From contig CAJIZA010000003.1 in assembly GCA_905181815.1 (NCBI GenBank), forward strand, positions 496,001 to 560,000: 64,000 nucleotides of DNA, in the 5' to 3' direction. The stretch's first letter is position 1. The number at the start of each line of letters is the position of its first letter. Shown piece after piece: positions 9,580 through 19,116 of this stretch. This DNA comes from an uncultured Planktomarina sp. Its GTDB lineage: Bacteria > Pseudomonadota > Alphaproteobacteria > Rhodobacterales > Rhodobacteraceae. The notes beneath the pieces are model-generated. The model saw nothing but the letters and a program-made list of their open reading frames with translations. It was not told the DNA's origin and did not search any database. Both the position numbers and the translations under genes were made by a program.

Positions 9580-10743
9580 TCAGGCCGCGCGAGATTTTTC
9601 CATTTCTGCTGCGAAGTTTTTAAACAGATAAAAACTGTCCTGGGGCCCCGGGCTGGCTTCAGGGTGATATTGTACCGAGAAGACCGGACGATTCGCCATG
9701 CGGATGCCGCAATTGGAGCCATCAAATAGGGATACGTGGGTTTCGACAACGCCCTTGGGCAGAGATTGGCTGTCCACGGTAAACCCATGGTTCATAGAGG
9801 TAATCTCGACTTTATTGCTTTGTACATCCTTTACAGGATGGTTCGCGCCATGATGTCCATGGTTCATCTTGATGGTTTTTGCACCCAGTGCCAAAGCCAG
9901 CATTTGATGACCTAGGCAAATCCCAAACACGGGGATTGTGCTCTGTGCCAACACCGCCTGGATCATCGGCACAGCATAGCTTCCGGTGGCGGCGGGATCG
10001 CCTGGTCCATTGGATAGGAAAAGCCCATCGGGCTGGTGAGCCAAAACGTCCTCCGCGGTGGCAGATGCGGGCAGCACAGTGACATCGCAGCCCACCGAGG
10101 CCAAGCAGCGCAAGATATTGCGCTTTGCGCCATAATCAATGGCAACAACCTTATATTTAGGCGCCTCTTCGGCAACATAGCCTTCCGGCCAAGCCCAGCG
10201 TTTCTCATTCCATTTGTAAGACTGTTTGCAGCTGACATCTTTGGCTAGGTCTAAACCTTCGAGACCGGCGAATCCTTTGGCCTGCGCCAGAAGGTCCTCG
10301 AGATCGAACACGCCGTCTGGACTGTGGCACAGGGCCACGTGCGGCGCACCCTGTTGTCGGATGGTGCGGGTGAGGCGGCGGGAGTCAATGCCACCTATGG
10401 CGATGCGCCCGCGCGCGGCAAGCCAAGGGGTGAGCTCTTCGCGTGCGCGCCAGTTTGATGGCTCGGTTGGATCCCATTTCACCACCATGCCGGCGGCAAA
10501 AGGATCTGTGGTTTCATCATCTTCTGATGTGATCCCAGTGTTGCCAATGTGTGGAAAGGTGAAGGTTACGATTTGGCCGGCATAGGAAGGGTCTGTCATG
10601 ATCTCTTGATAGCCGGTCATGGCGGTGTTGAAACAGAGTTCGGCAACAGTGGTTCCTGTGGCTCCAAAGCCGTGGCCGTAAAAAATAGACCCGTCCGCAA
10701 GCACAAGGCAAGCAGTCGGTTTTTGGTTCGATGACATTGTCAT
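9580..10743 (-). CDS. carA: Carbamoyl-phosphate synthase small subunit
   Basis: CarA is the glutamine-hydrolysing subunit that feeds ammonia to CarB for carbamoyl phosphate (arginine and pyrimidine synthesis). The N-terminal domain contains LADGSIFYGHGFGA and FNTAMTGYQEIMTDPSYAGQ. The class I amidotransferase domain has LSNGPGDP, nucleophile Cys276 in GICLGHQ, and His360/Glu362 in QYHPEASPGP. All catalytic residues are present and 387 aa is normal. carB is not adjacent in the window. The gene is divergent from the YqeY gene. Confidence 0.95.
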   Translation of the reverse strand: MTMSSNQKPTACLVLADGSIFYGHGFGATGTTVAELCFNTAMTGYQEIMTDPSYAGQIVTFTFPHIGNTGITSEDDETTDPFAAGMVVKWDPTEPSNWRAREELTPWLAARGRIAIGGIDSRRLTRTIRQQGAPHVALCHSPDGVFDLEDLLAQAKGFAGLEGLDLAKDVSCKQSYKWNEKRWAWPEGYVAEEAPKYKVVAIDYGAKRNILRCLASVGCDVTVLPASATAEDVLAHQPDGLFLSNGPGDPAATGSYAVPMIQAVLAQSTIPVFGICLGHQMLALALGAKTIKMNHGHHGANHPVKDVQSNKVEITSMNHGFTVDSQSLPKGVVETHVSLFDGSNCGIRMANRPVFSVQYHPEASPGPQDSFYLFKNFAAEMEKSRAA

Positions 10744-10882
10744 GAAGATACCCCAGGCAGATTGCGGAGGTGTTAGTCGTTGACGCGCTGGGGGTCAAGG
10801 GTCTGGCGGGGCCATCGGCGTTGTAAAACGATTATTCAGCGGTTATAGACTGTGACCTTAACAGGTCGAGGATGATTGGATC

Positions 10883-11341
10883 ATGAGTTTGCGGGATCGT
10901 TTGAGCATATCGCTGAAAGAAGCGATGAAGGCCAAGGATGCAACGCGATTGATGACACTGCGTCTCATCAATGCGGCGATTAAAGATCGTGACATTGATG
11001 CGCGGTCAGAGGGAACCGATGCGGGGGTCTCTGATGACGATTTATTGGCTATTTTGAGCAAAATGGTCAAACAACGCCAAGAAAGTGTGCGGGCCTATGA
11101 AGAGGGCGGGCGGCTTGAATTGGCGGAAAAAGAACGAGCTGAGATTGTCATTGTTGAAGAATTCTTGCCGCGGCAATTGAGCGAGCAAGAGGTCGAACAG
11201 GCGATTGCGGCTGCCATAACCGCATCCGGGGCGAATTCGATTCGTGATATGGGCAAGGTCATGGGTGTTTTGAAATCCAAATACACAGGCCAGCTTGATT
11301 TTGGAAAAGTTGGCGGCATGGTGAAAGCGCAACTGAGCTGA
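10883..11341 (+). CDS. GatB/YqeY domain protein
   Basis: This 152-aa protein matches the YqeY family, which resembles the C-terminal tRNA-binding part of the GatB amidotransferase subunit. It starts SLRDRLSISLKEAMKAKD, has the conserved IVEEFLPRQLSE segment, and ends with MGKVMGVLKSKYTGQLDF. The function of stand-alone YqeY proteins is not settled. It is divergent from carA with about 140 bases between the two starts. Confidence 0.88.
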   Translation: MSLRDRLSISLKEAMKAKDATRLMTLRLINAAIKDRDIDARSEGTDAGVSDDDLLAILSKMVKQRQESVRAYEEGGRLELAEKERAEIVIVEEFLPRQLSEQEVEQAIAAAITASGANSIRDMGKVMGVLKSKYTGQLDFGKVGGMVKAQLS

Positions 11342-11381
11342 TCGACCCGCAGCTCCCGCACGGGCCTATTGAGCCTCTGGG

Positions 11382-11909
11382 TCAGCATTGCCGTGTGGCA
11401 TTGAGAAAGGCCAATTTCAAATCTGTTGCCAAAAGTTGCCGCTCGTCCTGCGATAAAAATGCGCCAATTTCCACCACACGCCCGCCACCGCGTAGGGTGA
11501 GATATTCCGGCACGGGCCCATCATCTTTGCTGATTTGCACCTCCACCCAATAGGGGTTGGCGCGCCATTCTTGCAACTGACCACTGGGGTTGATGCGGCG
11601 CAAAATGGCTAAATCACTCCAAAGTTCAAACTCTTCACGCACTTGACCGTGCCGCCAACTGGCTTTGAGGGCTAGCCAAATAGCGCAGAGGGCGCTCCCA
11701 AGTGCTGCGGCGATGACCCAAAGCACCGTGTGGCCTAAAAAGGCCAATAGCGGTACAGCCATGAGGGCTGCGGTGGCGCCAATGAAACCTGCAAACCCTT
11801 CACGGGTGAGCGCATTATGTGCGCTGAGGGACAGCCGAAGACCGGGCTGGTGACTGGACTTTGCGCTGAGCTGCGCGTGTTCTAGAGGGCTGGACCATTT
11901 ATACGGCAT
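11382..11909 (-). CDS. DUF2244 integral membrane protein
   Basis: A 175-aa protein (from the ATG at 11909) with two adjacent hydrophobic segments around residues 40-80 and a soluble C-terminal part containing FELWSDLAILRRI and NPYWVEVQI, as in the DUF2244 family of alphaproteobacteria. DUF2244 genes are often found near cytochrome oxidase genes, and ctaD lies just upstream on the same strand. The biochemical role is unknown. The upstream extension to 12005 is not like the family and is probably not translated. Confidence 0.75.
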   Translation of the reverse strand: MPYKWSSPLEHAQLSAKSSHQPGLRLSLSAHNALTREGFAGFIGATAALMAVPLLAFLGHTVLWVIAAALGSALCAIWLALKASWRHGQVREEFELWSDLAILRRINPSGQLQEWRANPYWVEVQISKDDGPVPEYLTLRGGGRVVEIGAFLSQDERQLLATDLKLAFLNATRQC

Positions 11910-12059
11910 CACGCAGAAGTAAACTGAAAATCTCTGAGGTCCACTGCGCCATAATGTCATAAGAAGCAGAAAATCTGTGCAGATATCTATGGCGGGCGGC
12001 AACACCGGGCAGCGCCTGCCTGCCCTCGGCTTGCGCCTGGGCGCAGCAAATGAGGCATG

Positions 12060-12105
12060 ACATGAAAAAGGCCTCGAAAATCCAAGGCCTTTTCTATTTT
12101 TTCAA
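12060..12105 (-). terminator. Intrinsic terminator after ctaD
   Basis: A perfect 9-bp hairpin (AAAAGGCCT at 12066-12074 with AGGCCTTTT at 12085-12093) lies just past the ctaD stop. On the minus strand it is followed by a short run of T. The plus-strand side is also T-rich, so it may work in both directions. Confidence 0.7.
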
Positions 12106-12116
12106 ACATATCGCTA

Positions 12117-13790
12117 TTAATGTGCGGAGTTTTTGTCCCAATCTTCCTGTTTTGGAAGAATTTCGAATGTGTGCTCAGGTGGTGGTGATGGGATGGTCCA
12201 TTCCAACGTATCGGCCCATTCGTTCCATGGATTGTTCGCGGTGACCCGGCGTCCTGCAAAAACCGCATAGGCGATGATGCCGATGAACAACAAGAAGGAG
12301 GCGAAGGAGAGGAAGGCGCCCCAGCTTGACCAGTAGTTCCAATAGGCAAAAGCCTCAGGATAATCGATGTAGCGGCGTGGCATACCTTGGCGCCCGAGGA
12401 AGTGCTGCGGGAAGAAGGTGATGTTTGTGCCGATGAAGAACATCCAGAAGTGAACCTTGCCAAATGCTTCATTGTACCAACGGCCAGCCATTTTTGGAAG
12501 ATAGAAGTAGACCCCTGCAAAAATACCAAAGGCTGCTGCAATCGCCATTACATAGTGGAAGTGTGCAACCACATAGTAGGTGTCGTGATAGGCCCGATCG
12601 ACCGCTGCTTGCGACAGAACGATGCCGGTCACGCCGCCTACAGTGAACATGAACACAAAACCTGTTGCAAAGAGCATCGGTGTTTTAAATTCAATTGAGC
12701 CGCCCCACATAGTGGCGATCCAAGAGAAGATCTTCACCCCAGTTGGAACCGCGATGACCATTGTGGCCAACATGAAGTACGATTGCTGCGTCAGTGACAT
12801 GCCCACGGTGTACATGTGGTGTGCCCAAACAACGAAGCCCAGAGCGCCAATCGCGATAAGCGCCCAGACCATTGGCAGATAGCCGAAGACAGGTTTTTTC
12901 GAGAAAGTTGCAATAACATGGGATACGATGCCGAAAGCAGGCAGGATCACGATGTAAACCTCTGGGTGCCCAAAGAACCACAGAATGTGTTGGTAAAGAA
13001 TGGGATCCCCACCGCCGGCAGGATCAAAGAAAGCCGTGCCAAAATTGCGGTCAGTCAGCAACATGGTGATCGCGCCGGCCAGAACAGGCAGAGCCAAAAG
13101 AATCAGCCAAGAGGTCACAAAGATCGACCAAGAGAACAGTGGGACTTTGAACAGGGTCATGCCCGGTGTGCGCATGTTCAGGAAAGTCGTGATCATGTTG
13201 ATCGCGCCCAGAATAGAAGAGGCACCCGAGAGGTGAACTGCAAAAATGGCAAAGTCCATAGACATGCCGCCTTCGTTTACCGAAAGCGGCGGATAGAGCA
13301 CCCAGCCCACGCCGGAACCTGCTTGGCCATTACCACCTGGGGTGATGACAGACAGCACCGCCATCGTGGTCCCAGCAACATACATCCAGTAGGAAAGGTT
13401 GTTCATGCGTGGGAAGGCCATATCGGGTGCACCGATTTGCAAGGGCATAAAATAGTTACCAAATCCGCCAAATAGCGCTGGAATCACCACGAAAAACATC
13501 ATCAAGATCCCGTGACCGGTGATCAAGACATTCCACAGATGACCGTTAGGCGTACAATCGCCTACAGCTGCGGCGGTGAGCCGCGCGCCCTCCAAGCACA
13601 TATACTGCACGCCTGGCTCCATAAGCTCCATCCGCATGTAAACGGTGAAAGCGACAGAAATAAAACCGGCCAAACCGCCGGTCAAAAGGTAAAGGATACC
13701 AATATCTTTGTGATTGGTGGACATGAACCAACGTGTGAAGAAACCGCGGTTATCTTCGTGGTCGTGTCCGTGTACGGCTGCATCGGCCAT
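12117..13790 (-). CDS. ctaD: Cytochrome c oxidase subunit I, aa3 type
   Basis: CtaD is the haem-copper catalytic subunit of the terminal oxidase in the inner membrane. About twelve helices are visible. Diagnostic segments are [25 protein letters not shown] (CuB histidine, cross-linked Tyr and the D-channel Glu), AHHMYTVG, and [13 protein letters not shown] (haem a3 and haem a ligands). The start ATG at 13790 is preceded by GGAG 6 bases upstream; an in-frame codon at 13817 is less likely. At 557 aa it is full length. Subunits II and III are not beside it, as is common in this group. Confidence 0.95.
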   Translation of the reverse strand: MADAAVHGHDHEDNRGFFTRWFMSTNHKDIGILYLLTGGLAGFISVAFTVYMRMELMEPGVQYMCLEGARLTAAAVGDCTPNGHLWNVLITGHGILMMFFVVIPALFGGFGNYFMPLQIGAPDMAFPRMNNLSYWMYVAGTTMAVLSVITPGGNGQAGSGVGWVLYPPLSVNEGGMSMDFAIFAVHLSGASSILGAINMITTFLNMRTPGMTLFKVPLFSWSIFVTSWLILLALPVLAGAITMLLTDRNFGTAFFDPAGGGDPILYQHILWFFGHPEVYIVILPAFGIVSHVIATFSKKPVFGYLPMVWALIAIGALGFVVWAHHMYTVGMSLTQQSYFMLATMVIAVPTGVKIFSWIATMWGGSIEFKTPMLFATGFVFMFTVGGVTGIVLSQAAVDRAYHDTYYVVAHFHYVMAIAAAFGIFAGVYFYLPKMAGRWYNEAFGKVHFWMFFIGTNITFFPQHFLGRQGMPRRYIDYPEAFAYWNYWSSWGAFLSFASFLLFIGIIAYAVFAGRRVTANNPWNEWADTLEWTIPSPPPEHTFEILPKQEDWDKNSAH

Positions 13791-13802
13791 CAGGCTCTCC
13801 CG

Positions 13803-13834
13803 TTTAATGACTACCAAATTTAATGACTACCAAA
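13803..13834. repeat. Perfect tandem 16-bp repeat in the ctaD leader
   Basis: Two exact copies of a 16-bp unit (TTTAATGACTACCAAA) lie head to tail at 13803-13818 and 13819-13834, directly upstream of ctaD. They could be a regulatory half-site pair or a recent slippage duplication; the sequence does not decide. Confidence 0.6.
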
Positions 13835-13999
13835 ACAGAACAACCGACTCCAAGCTGTACCGTCTCTTTCTGCCATAGTCTCTACATTCCGCAGGCCGAC
13901 AGCGCAACGCGGTGATGGAGGTTTTCCATGGGTTAAAATGGCGCAGGGGGCACGCCTTTATCGCTTGATACGTTTACGCCAAATTTTAAGGGCCGTTTT

Positions 14000-14671
14000 C
14001 TATGGGTACAACGTCTCGGCTTGCTCTGAAAATACCGCAACAAAGCTGCGGCGCAGGGCGAGATCAACATCAGCAAGAGTGACCGGCAGGCCAAGATCCA
14101 CAAGGGACGTCACACCGTGCTCTGCGATGCCACAGGGAACAATGCCGGAAAAATGCTCCAGATTGGGTTCAACATTGATGGAAATTCCATGAAAGCTGAT
14201 CCATTTGCGCAGGCGGATACCGATGGCCGCAATTTTATCCTCTGCCAAAGCGCCGCCGGCGTGCAGGGGCTTGTCGGGCCGTGTGACCCATACGCCGACC
14301 CGGCCGGGGCGAACCTCACCTGTGACGTTGAACTCAGCGAGGGTTTGGATGACCCAATCTTCCATTTGCCGTACAAACTTGCGTACGTCCCGCCCGCGTT
14401 TGCCAACATCAAGCAGCACATAGATCACCCTCTGGCCAGGTCCATGATAGGTGTATTGCCCGCCCCGCTGCGCTTGAAATACATCAAACCGATCCGGATC
14501 TGTAAGATCTTTGGCATTGGCGCTGGTGCCTGCGGTATAAAGCGGAGGGTGCTCTAAAAGCCAAATCGCCTCAGATGCGCGGCCGGCTAAAATATCCGCA
14601 ACCCGCGCTTCCATCCAGCGCACAGCCTCTTCATATCTCACCGGATTTTCAGAGGTGATCCATTCGACCAT
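14000..14671 (-). CDS. lipB: Octanoyl-[ACP]:protein octanoyltransferase
   Basis: LipB moves octanoyl groups from acyl carrier protein to lipoyl domains. Motifs in order are [16 protein letters not shown], the [12 protein letters not shown] loop, GVWV, the catalytic Lys in [21 protein letters not shown], and [17 protein letters not shown] with the active-site Cys. Length is 223 aa from the ATG at 14671. This start overlaps the stop of the decayed LytTR gene upstream (TGATG), so lipB was probably once coupled to it. Confidence 0.93.
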   Translation of the reverse strand: MVEWITSENPVRYEEAVRWMEARVADILAGRASEAIWLLEHPPLYTAGTSANAKDLTDPDRFDVFQAQRGGQYTYHGPGQRVIYVLLDVGKRGRDVRKFVRQMEDWVIQTLAEFNVTGEVRPGRVGVWVTRPDKPLHAGGALAEDKIAAIGIRLRKWISFHGISINVEPNLEHFSGIVPCGIAEHGVTSLVDLGLPVTLADVDLALRRSFVAVFSEQAETLYP

Positions 14672-15268
14672 CAAACAATGCCCTTCGCACACAAACTCGG
14701 CATGTAGCTCCGGCTGACCGGGACATATGCGCCATCCGATAAGATTAGGCGAGCACCGTCCCCTCGGCGCTCGCCTTTGTCAATGGCATCAAAGCTGACC
14801 CAATGGGAACGGTGCACTTGCAACCTGGGGTCGGTACCACCTCGTGTAGCGCGTCAGAGAACCGCAACAGCACATGGCTGCTGCCTTGGGATGTTGTGAT
14901 CCGGGTGGAATGATCCTCGGCAGCCAGATGTTGAATGGCGCCGCGCATGTCTAATGGCAGCCGATTGAGCAGCGCTGGAGACACCGGGGTCTGTAGTGAC
15001 TGTGGCGACATACAGCCGCGCAGGCGGCGCTGATCAGAAAGCCAAGTGGAAATGTCACGGCGATCACCAACGGTCAGTAAATCAGGCCGAGACCTATCGG
15101 ACCTAGAACACGATACCCGAAGGATTGGGTCATCGTGACCAGGGCCGCGGCCAAGCCGAAGCCTCCGAAAGTTCTTGGTCTTCCCAACACCCGCCGGATG
15201 TCGCGCATTGCTTGTTGCGTTGAGCTGTTGTTGCCGAATGCCTCCGAGTGGTTCACGACATTTGACAA
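14671..15268 (-). pseudogene. Decayed membrane-anchored LytTR DNA-binding regulator
   Basis: Three reading-frame pieces together make one LytTR-type regulator. The N-terminal piece (15268 to about 15077) begins with a short soluble part and enters a hydrophobic segment, then meets an in-frame TGA. Reading past it continues hydrophobically, ending PLGFLISAACAAV. A second frame holds the start of the LytTR domain, with RLPLDMRGAIQHLAAEDH and a following TRITTSQGSSHVLLRF. Near 14820 the frame shifts again and a third frame continues [16 protein letters not shown], then [15 protein letters not shown], stopping at TGA 14673-14671 over the lipB start. One nonsense codon and at least two frameshifts indicate loss of function unless the sequence is wrong. 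Confidence 0.8.
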
Positions 15269-15323
15269 GGGTATTTATGCGGACGTCTAATGGACTTTAA
15301 TATTTAAAAACAGGAGAGAAAAG

Positions 15324-15842
15324 ATGAAATTTCAACAAATTTCTAACGCTGATCCCGTGACAGTGGTGCATATCATCTGTGGCGTCTGCGCCCTCATAAT
15401 CGGTCCCGTCGCGCTCTACAGCAAAGCGCGGCGTGCGCTGCACAGGGCGGCGGGCTACCTTTGGGTTTTCTAGATGATCTTATTGGCTGGAACGTCTTTT
15501 TTCATCGAAGGCCTGGAGGTTTTTGGACGCTTTGGGCCAATTCATTTGCTGTCAGCCTTGACTCGTTAGTTAATTTTTGAGGCGATGCGGCAGATCTATC
15601 GGGGCAATATGATCCCGCACCGGCGCATCATGGTTAATCTCTATTGGTATGGGCTGGTGGTCGTGGGACTGTTTAATCGTCTGCCGGGGTGCGTGATCAA
15701 TCGCGTTGTGTTGGGCGATGCCCGCGCTGACCTGGGTTATGCCGTGATCATATTTGGTTTGGTCGGCCTAGTGGGATGGCACCTGAATGATCACCATAAA
15801 TTTCTGGGGAGTGCTGCGGTAGCTGGAAGGCGTAAGTTTTGA
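15324..15842 (+). pseudogene. DUF2306-like membrane protein with two in-frame TAG codons
   Basis: From the ATG at 15324 (AGGAGA 7 bases upstream) one continuous frame of 173 codons reads as a DUF2306-type membrane protein. It has an N-terminal VHIICGVCALIIGPVAL helix, HRAAGYLWVF, HLLSALTR, GNMIPHRRIMVNLYWYGLVV, and NRLPGCVINRVVLG. Two amber codons, at 15471-15473 and 15567-15569, interrupt it, but the frame is otherwise kept. It is most simply a young pseudogene. The divergent neighbour, a LytTR regulator, is also broken, so the two probably formed a unit that was lost together. Confidence 0.75.
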
Positions 15843-15902
15843 GGTGGCGCAATTTTCCCTCTTGAGCCTCCGGCAGCCCTCGACTATGCAGCTGCAAACC
15901 AC

Positions 15903-15989
15903 GCGGTCGTGGCGGAATTGGTAGACGCGCAGCGTTGAGGTCGCTGTGAGGTAACACTCGTGGGGGTTCGAGTCCCCCCGACCGCACCA
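15903..15989 (+). tRNA. tRNA-Leu (anticodon GAG)
   Basis: An 87-nt class II tRNA: acceptor stem GCGGTCG (15903-15909) pairs with CGACCGC (15979-15985), the anticodon stem is CAGCG/CGCTG, the loop is TTGAGGT with anticodon GAG at 15937-15939, there is a long variable arm, the T arm is GGGGGTTCGAGTCCCCC, and CCA is encoded. It is intact although an island is integrated in its 3' part. Confidence 0.95.
15930..15989 (+). repeat. attL: 3' part of tRNA-Leu
   Basis: The left copy of the 60-bp direct repeat bounding the island runs from the anticodon stem to the CCA end and forms part of the working tRNA. The first 31 bases are identical to the right copy. Confidence 0.85.
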
Positions 15990-16045
15990 GTACTTCAGAA
16001 ATACTTATTGAAATTCCTTGGGTTATTCTATCGAGGAGGTTCATC

Positions 16046-17185
16046 GTGTCACACATCCCGTATACAATTTGCCGTTCTGGCACCTATTACTACAATCGAC
16101 GTGTGCCAATACATGCAGTTAATTCTTGTGGTCATTTCATCAGGCAGGTACTGTCGAAAGATCCACTGAAAGCTGAAGTACTCTCAAAACGTCTGAGTGA
16201 TGTACTGGAGGGTGCCTGGAGTAGTACGACAGATGCGCCACCAGTAAATATCTTTACCATTATTGAAGGCTTTCAGCCAAGACGTGTGGCTCTGTCAGAG
16301 ATAGCTGCCGAGTATCTGGCGTTGAAACAGATAGACCAAACACCACCTCGTGTAGCTTTGAGCACCTTCATATCTCTAGCTGGTGATCGAGATGTCAGCG
16401 AGTACACACGGCAAGATGCCAAGCTGTTTGTTCACCACTTGGAAATGAAGGGCAACAAGACAGCTACTATCAGGCGTAGGATCAATAGCCTCTCGGCTAT
16501 TATCAATTATGCCTATTCAGAATTGGAATTGGACAAACGTAATCCTTTCACCAGACTGTTTATCCAAAATGAAGGAGCTGATGTCTTTAAAAGGAGGACT
16601 TTCACCAATGATCAACTCAAGTGGGGCTATGACAAGGCTCTGTCATCAGGCAGCACCATCAAACTCTTCATGCCACTTCTTGGTGAGACTGGCTGCAGAC
16701 TGGCAGAGATTGTGGGGCTGAGATTGGAGGATATAAATTTGGATAATGACCTCATACATATCAGGCCTAACTCGGCTAGGAGGCTGAAGAATAAGACTAG
16801 TGAAAGAGTGGTGCCACTGGTTGGGTATGCAAAGCTGGCAATAGAACAGGCCCTTACACAGGCTGACGATGAGTGGCTGTTTCCACAATATCTCAAGGTA
16901 GGGCATTGTTATGCCACACACGCCTCTAATGCGGTTAACAAGTGGCTGAAGAAGGACTTTGGTGGACTAACGGCACATTGTCTGAGACATACCTTTAGAG
17001 ACCGCCTACGAGCTATTGAGTGCCCTACTGATATGATAGACCAGATAGGTGGCTGGAGGTTAGCTAGTAGTATTGGAACTAACTATGGGCATGGGTACTC
17101 GAGATTGCAGGTTGGGCGATGGTTGCGGTTAGTTTTAATTCCGCTAGCCTCCAGTGATGGTACCTACACCCTAGACCCTTTCTAG
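16046..17185 (+). CDS. int: Tyrosine recombinase / phage-type integrase
   Basis: The 379-aa integrase has an N-terminal arm and SAM-like domain (residues about 80-165) and a catalytic domain with Arg218 in ETGCRLAEIVGLRLED, the HxxR pair His311/Arg314 in AHCLRHTF, Trp337 in QIGGW, and the nucleophile Tyr in NYGHGYS (Tyr347 or Tyr351). It starts at GTG 16046 behind a strong GAGGAGG site, 57 bases after tRNA-Leu. It should recombine the attachment site inside that tRNA. No excisionase is recognised nearby. All catalytic residues are present, so it may be active. Confidence 0.93.
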   Translation: MSHIPYTICRSGTYYYNRRVPIHAVNSCGHFIRQVLSKDPLKAEVLSKRLSDVLEGAWSSTTDAPPVNIFTIIEGFQPRRVALSEIAAEYLALKQIDQTPPRVALSTFISLAGDRDVSEYTRQDAKLFVHHLEMKGNKTATIRRRINSLSAIINYAYSELELDKRNPFTRLFIQNEGADVFKRRTFTNDQLKWGYDKALSSGSTIKLFMPLLGETGCRLAEIVGLRLEDINLDNDLIHIRPNSARRLKNKTSERVVPLVGYAKLAIEQALTQADDEWLFPQYLKVGHCYATHASNAVNKWLKKDFGGLTAHCLRHTFRDRLRAIECPTDMIDQIGGWRLASSIGTNYGHGYSRLQVGRWLRLVLIPLASSDGTYTLDPF

Positions 17186-17310
17186 AAGATTTTTTTATTA
17201 TATGTTGATAGCCAAAAAGTATCATAAAGTTACTAACTGGTGGGCGTTTTGGTCTAGAGCTTATGTTTTCACTCTAGATCGTTTTAACTAGGCGGGCTAA
17301 GAAATGGGAC

Positions 17311-19107
17311 GTGATGATAGAGAAGCACTTGCAGAGAAAAAACATCCTTGTTCGGTCAAGTACTAGGGCAAAAATTGCCTTTTCAGCATCCCCACTCGGA
17401 TTTTTGCTCGCAGCCTGCGGTGGAGGGGGTGGCGGTGAGGCTAGTACAAATTCTACTTCGACAAACACTTCAAATAATTTTGTACACAATTCGAATGAAC
17501 TAAATTCATTTGTGGCAGAATTGGCAAGTGATTTTACCGGCATATATAGTGCTTCTGATCAGCTTTCTTCGCCGGCTTTGGATCAATCAAAATCAGAAAA
17601 TTATTTATCAGGTTATGACAACAAAACTGCGCTTACAGCGCTATCTGGCCAAAACGAAATCGATAGTCTGCTTTACACCAGCTATCAAGATTCTTCTAAA
17701 ACTGAATATTGGCAAGGCACAGATGCTGGAAATAAAATCTCCTTTAGCTTTTTTAATACTAATCTGTTGTTATTAGACGAGAATGCTTACATTGGTGGAG
17801 GCGGTAGTGGGGCTTATAATAATGGTTTTCATGAATTTAGCGATGCCCAAAAAGATGCAGTCAGAACAGCACTTCTTGAGTTTGAAAAAGTAATTAACGT
17901 AGAGTTCGTTGAAATCGCCGAAGAAAACGATCAAGTTGGTACGATTAGGTTTGGCATGAGCCAAGATGAGTTGGGAGACAACACTACGGCATTCGCCTGG
18001 GCGCCTGATGATTATTGGTCAACGGGCGGTGATGTTTGGCTTGATACCAATCATAATGGCGCAGATCTTGGAAAAGGCACGTTTGAATTTATGACCTTGA
18101 TCCATGAAATTGGGCATGCAATGGGACTGGCGCATCCACATGAAGGTGGTGCGCAAACTTTGCAATCTGAATTGGATTTCATAAACTACACCGTTATGAG
18201 TTATGAGATCCCGGATTGGGCATTTTTTGGCTCTGGATCCAATAGAGATCTTACGATTTCTGACAGTTTAATGGTCTATGATATTCAAGCTCTCCAGTCC
18301 ATGTATGGAGCAAATAATGACTATAATTCCGGAAACACCAAATATGAATTTGATCCAACAAAACCAAATTCGTTGACCATTTGGGATGGTGGAGGAGAAG
18401 ATTTACTAGATTTTTCAAATTTTAATTATCGGTGTGATATTGATCTCAATGACGGAGCATATTCCACGATCAGATATGCTGGCTGGAATCCAGATGATAA
18501 TTTTGGAATTGCATTTAACACCTTCATCGAAAATGTTTCAGGTTCTCAATCTAATGATACTATTATTGGAAACGAACTTGATAATGAAATTTCTGGTAAC
18601 AATGGAAATGACACACTCTTCGGTGGTGCCGGTAACGATGTTTTTAATTGGGCAACGGATAGTCGAGATGGCGTTGATACAATGCATGGCGGGACTGGAA
18701 ATGATACCTATGTGCTATCAAACGCCAGTGACATAGTCTTAGAATTAGCGGGAGAGGGGGTCGATACAGTATATACCCCGACTAGCTATTCTGCTCCTTC
18801 AAATGTAGAAAACGTTTTTGGGCTTGGAAATCGAGGGAGCCTTACAATTATAGGAAATAATCTTGATAATGTTCTTCGTGGCTCTGAACTAAATGACATC
18901 ATTGAAGGTGGCGGCGGTGCAGATGATTTCTTACTCTACGTTGGAATGGGAAATGATAAAGTAATAGACTTTAATTCTGATGAAGGAGACGAGGTATTAC
19001 TCGCCTATGGTCTATCAGGTTACCAATTTGCGAATACGTCTACAGGAGCCATGTACAGCTTAGAAGACGGTTCTTCTTTGGAGTTAGTGTATGAGTTTAT
19101 TGCCTAG
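17311..19107 (+). CDS. Secreted M10 (serralysin-type) zinc metalloprotease with RTX repeats
   Basis: A 598-aa extracellular protease. The zinc motif HEIGHAMGLAH (His265, Glu266, His269, His275) and the Met-turn TVMSYE (Met296) define an M10B/serralysin catalytic domain. From about residue 415, calcium-binding RTX motifs follow (for example GNNGNDTLFGGAGNDVF), and a hydrophobic C-terminus is typical of type I secretion. Unusually, the N-terminus has a hydrophobic stretch ending LLAAC followed by a run of glycines, like a lipobox at Cys36, so surface anchoring is possible. No type I secretion genes are adjacent. Codon and base use are AT-rich. Substrate unknown. Confidence 0.87.
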   Translation: MMIEKHLQRKNILVRSSTRAKIAFSASPLGFLLAACGGGGGGEASTNSTSTNTSNNFVHNSNELNSFVAELASDFTGIYSASDQLSSPALDQSKSENYLSGYDNKTALTALSGQNEIDSLLYTSYQDSSKTEYWQGTDAGNKISFSFFNTNLLLLDENAYIGGGGSGAYNNGFHEFSDAQKDAVRTALLEFEKVINVEFVEIAEENDQVGTIRFGMSQDELGDNTTAFAWAPDDYWSTGGDVWLDTNHNGADLGKGTFEFMTLIHEIGHAMGLAHPHEGGAQTLQSELDFINYTVMSYEIPDWAFFGSGSNRDLTISDSLMVYDIQALQSMYGANNDYNSGNTKYEFDPTKPNSLTIWDGGGEDLLDFSNFNYRCDIDLNDGAYSTIRYAGWNPDDNFGIAFNTFIENVSGSQSNDTIIGNELDNEISGNNGNDTLFGGAGNDVFNWATDSRDGVDTMHGGTGNDTYVLSNASDIVLELAGEGVDTVYTPTSYSAPSNVENVFGLGNRGSLTIIGNNLDNVLRGSELNDIIEGGGGADDFLLYVGMGNDKVIDFNSDEGDEVLLAYGLSGYQFANTSTGAMYSLEDGSSLELVYEFIA

Positions 19108-19116
19108 GCTCAGATC

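Noticed and set aside
15748-16083. Minus-strand 111-aa frame over tRNA-Leu
   Set aside because: It reads through the tRNA and the DUF2306 remnant in antisense; the same GSGGLEPPRVLPHSDLN artefact is seen.
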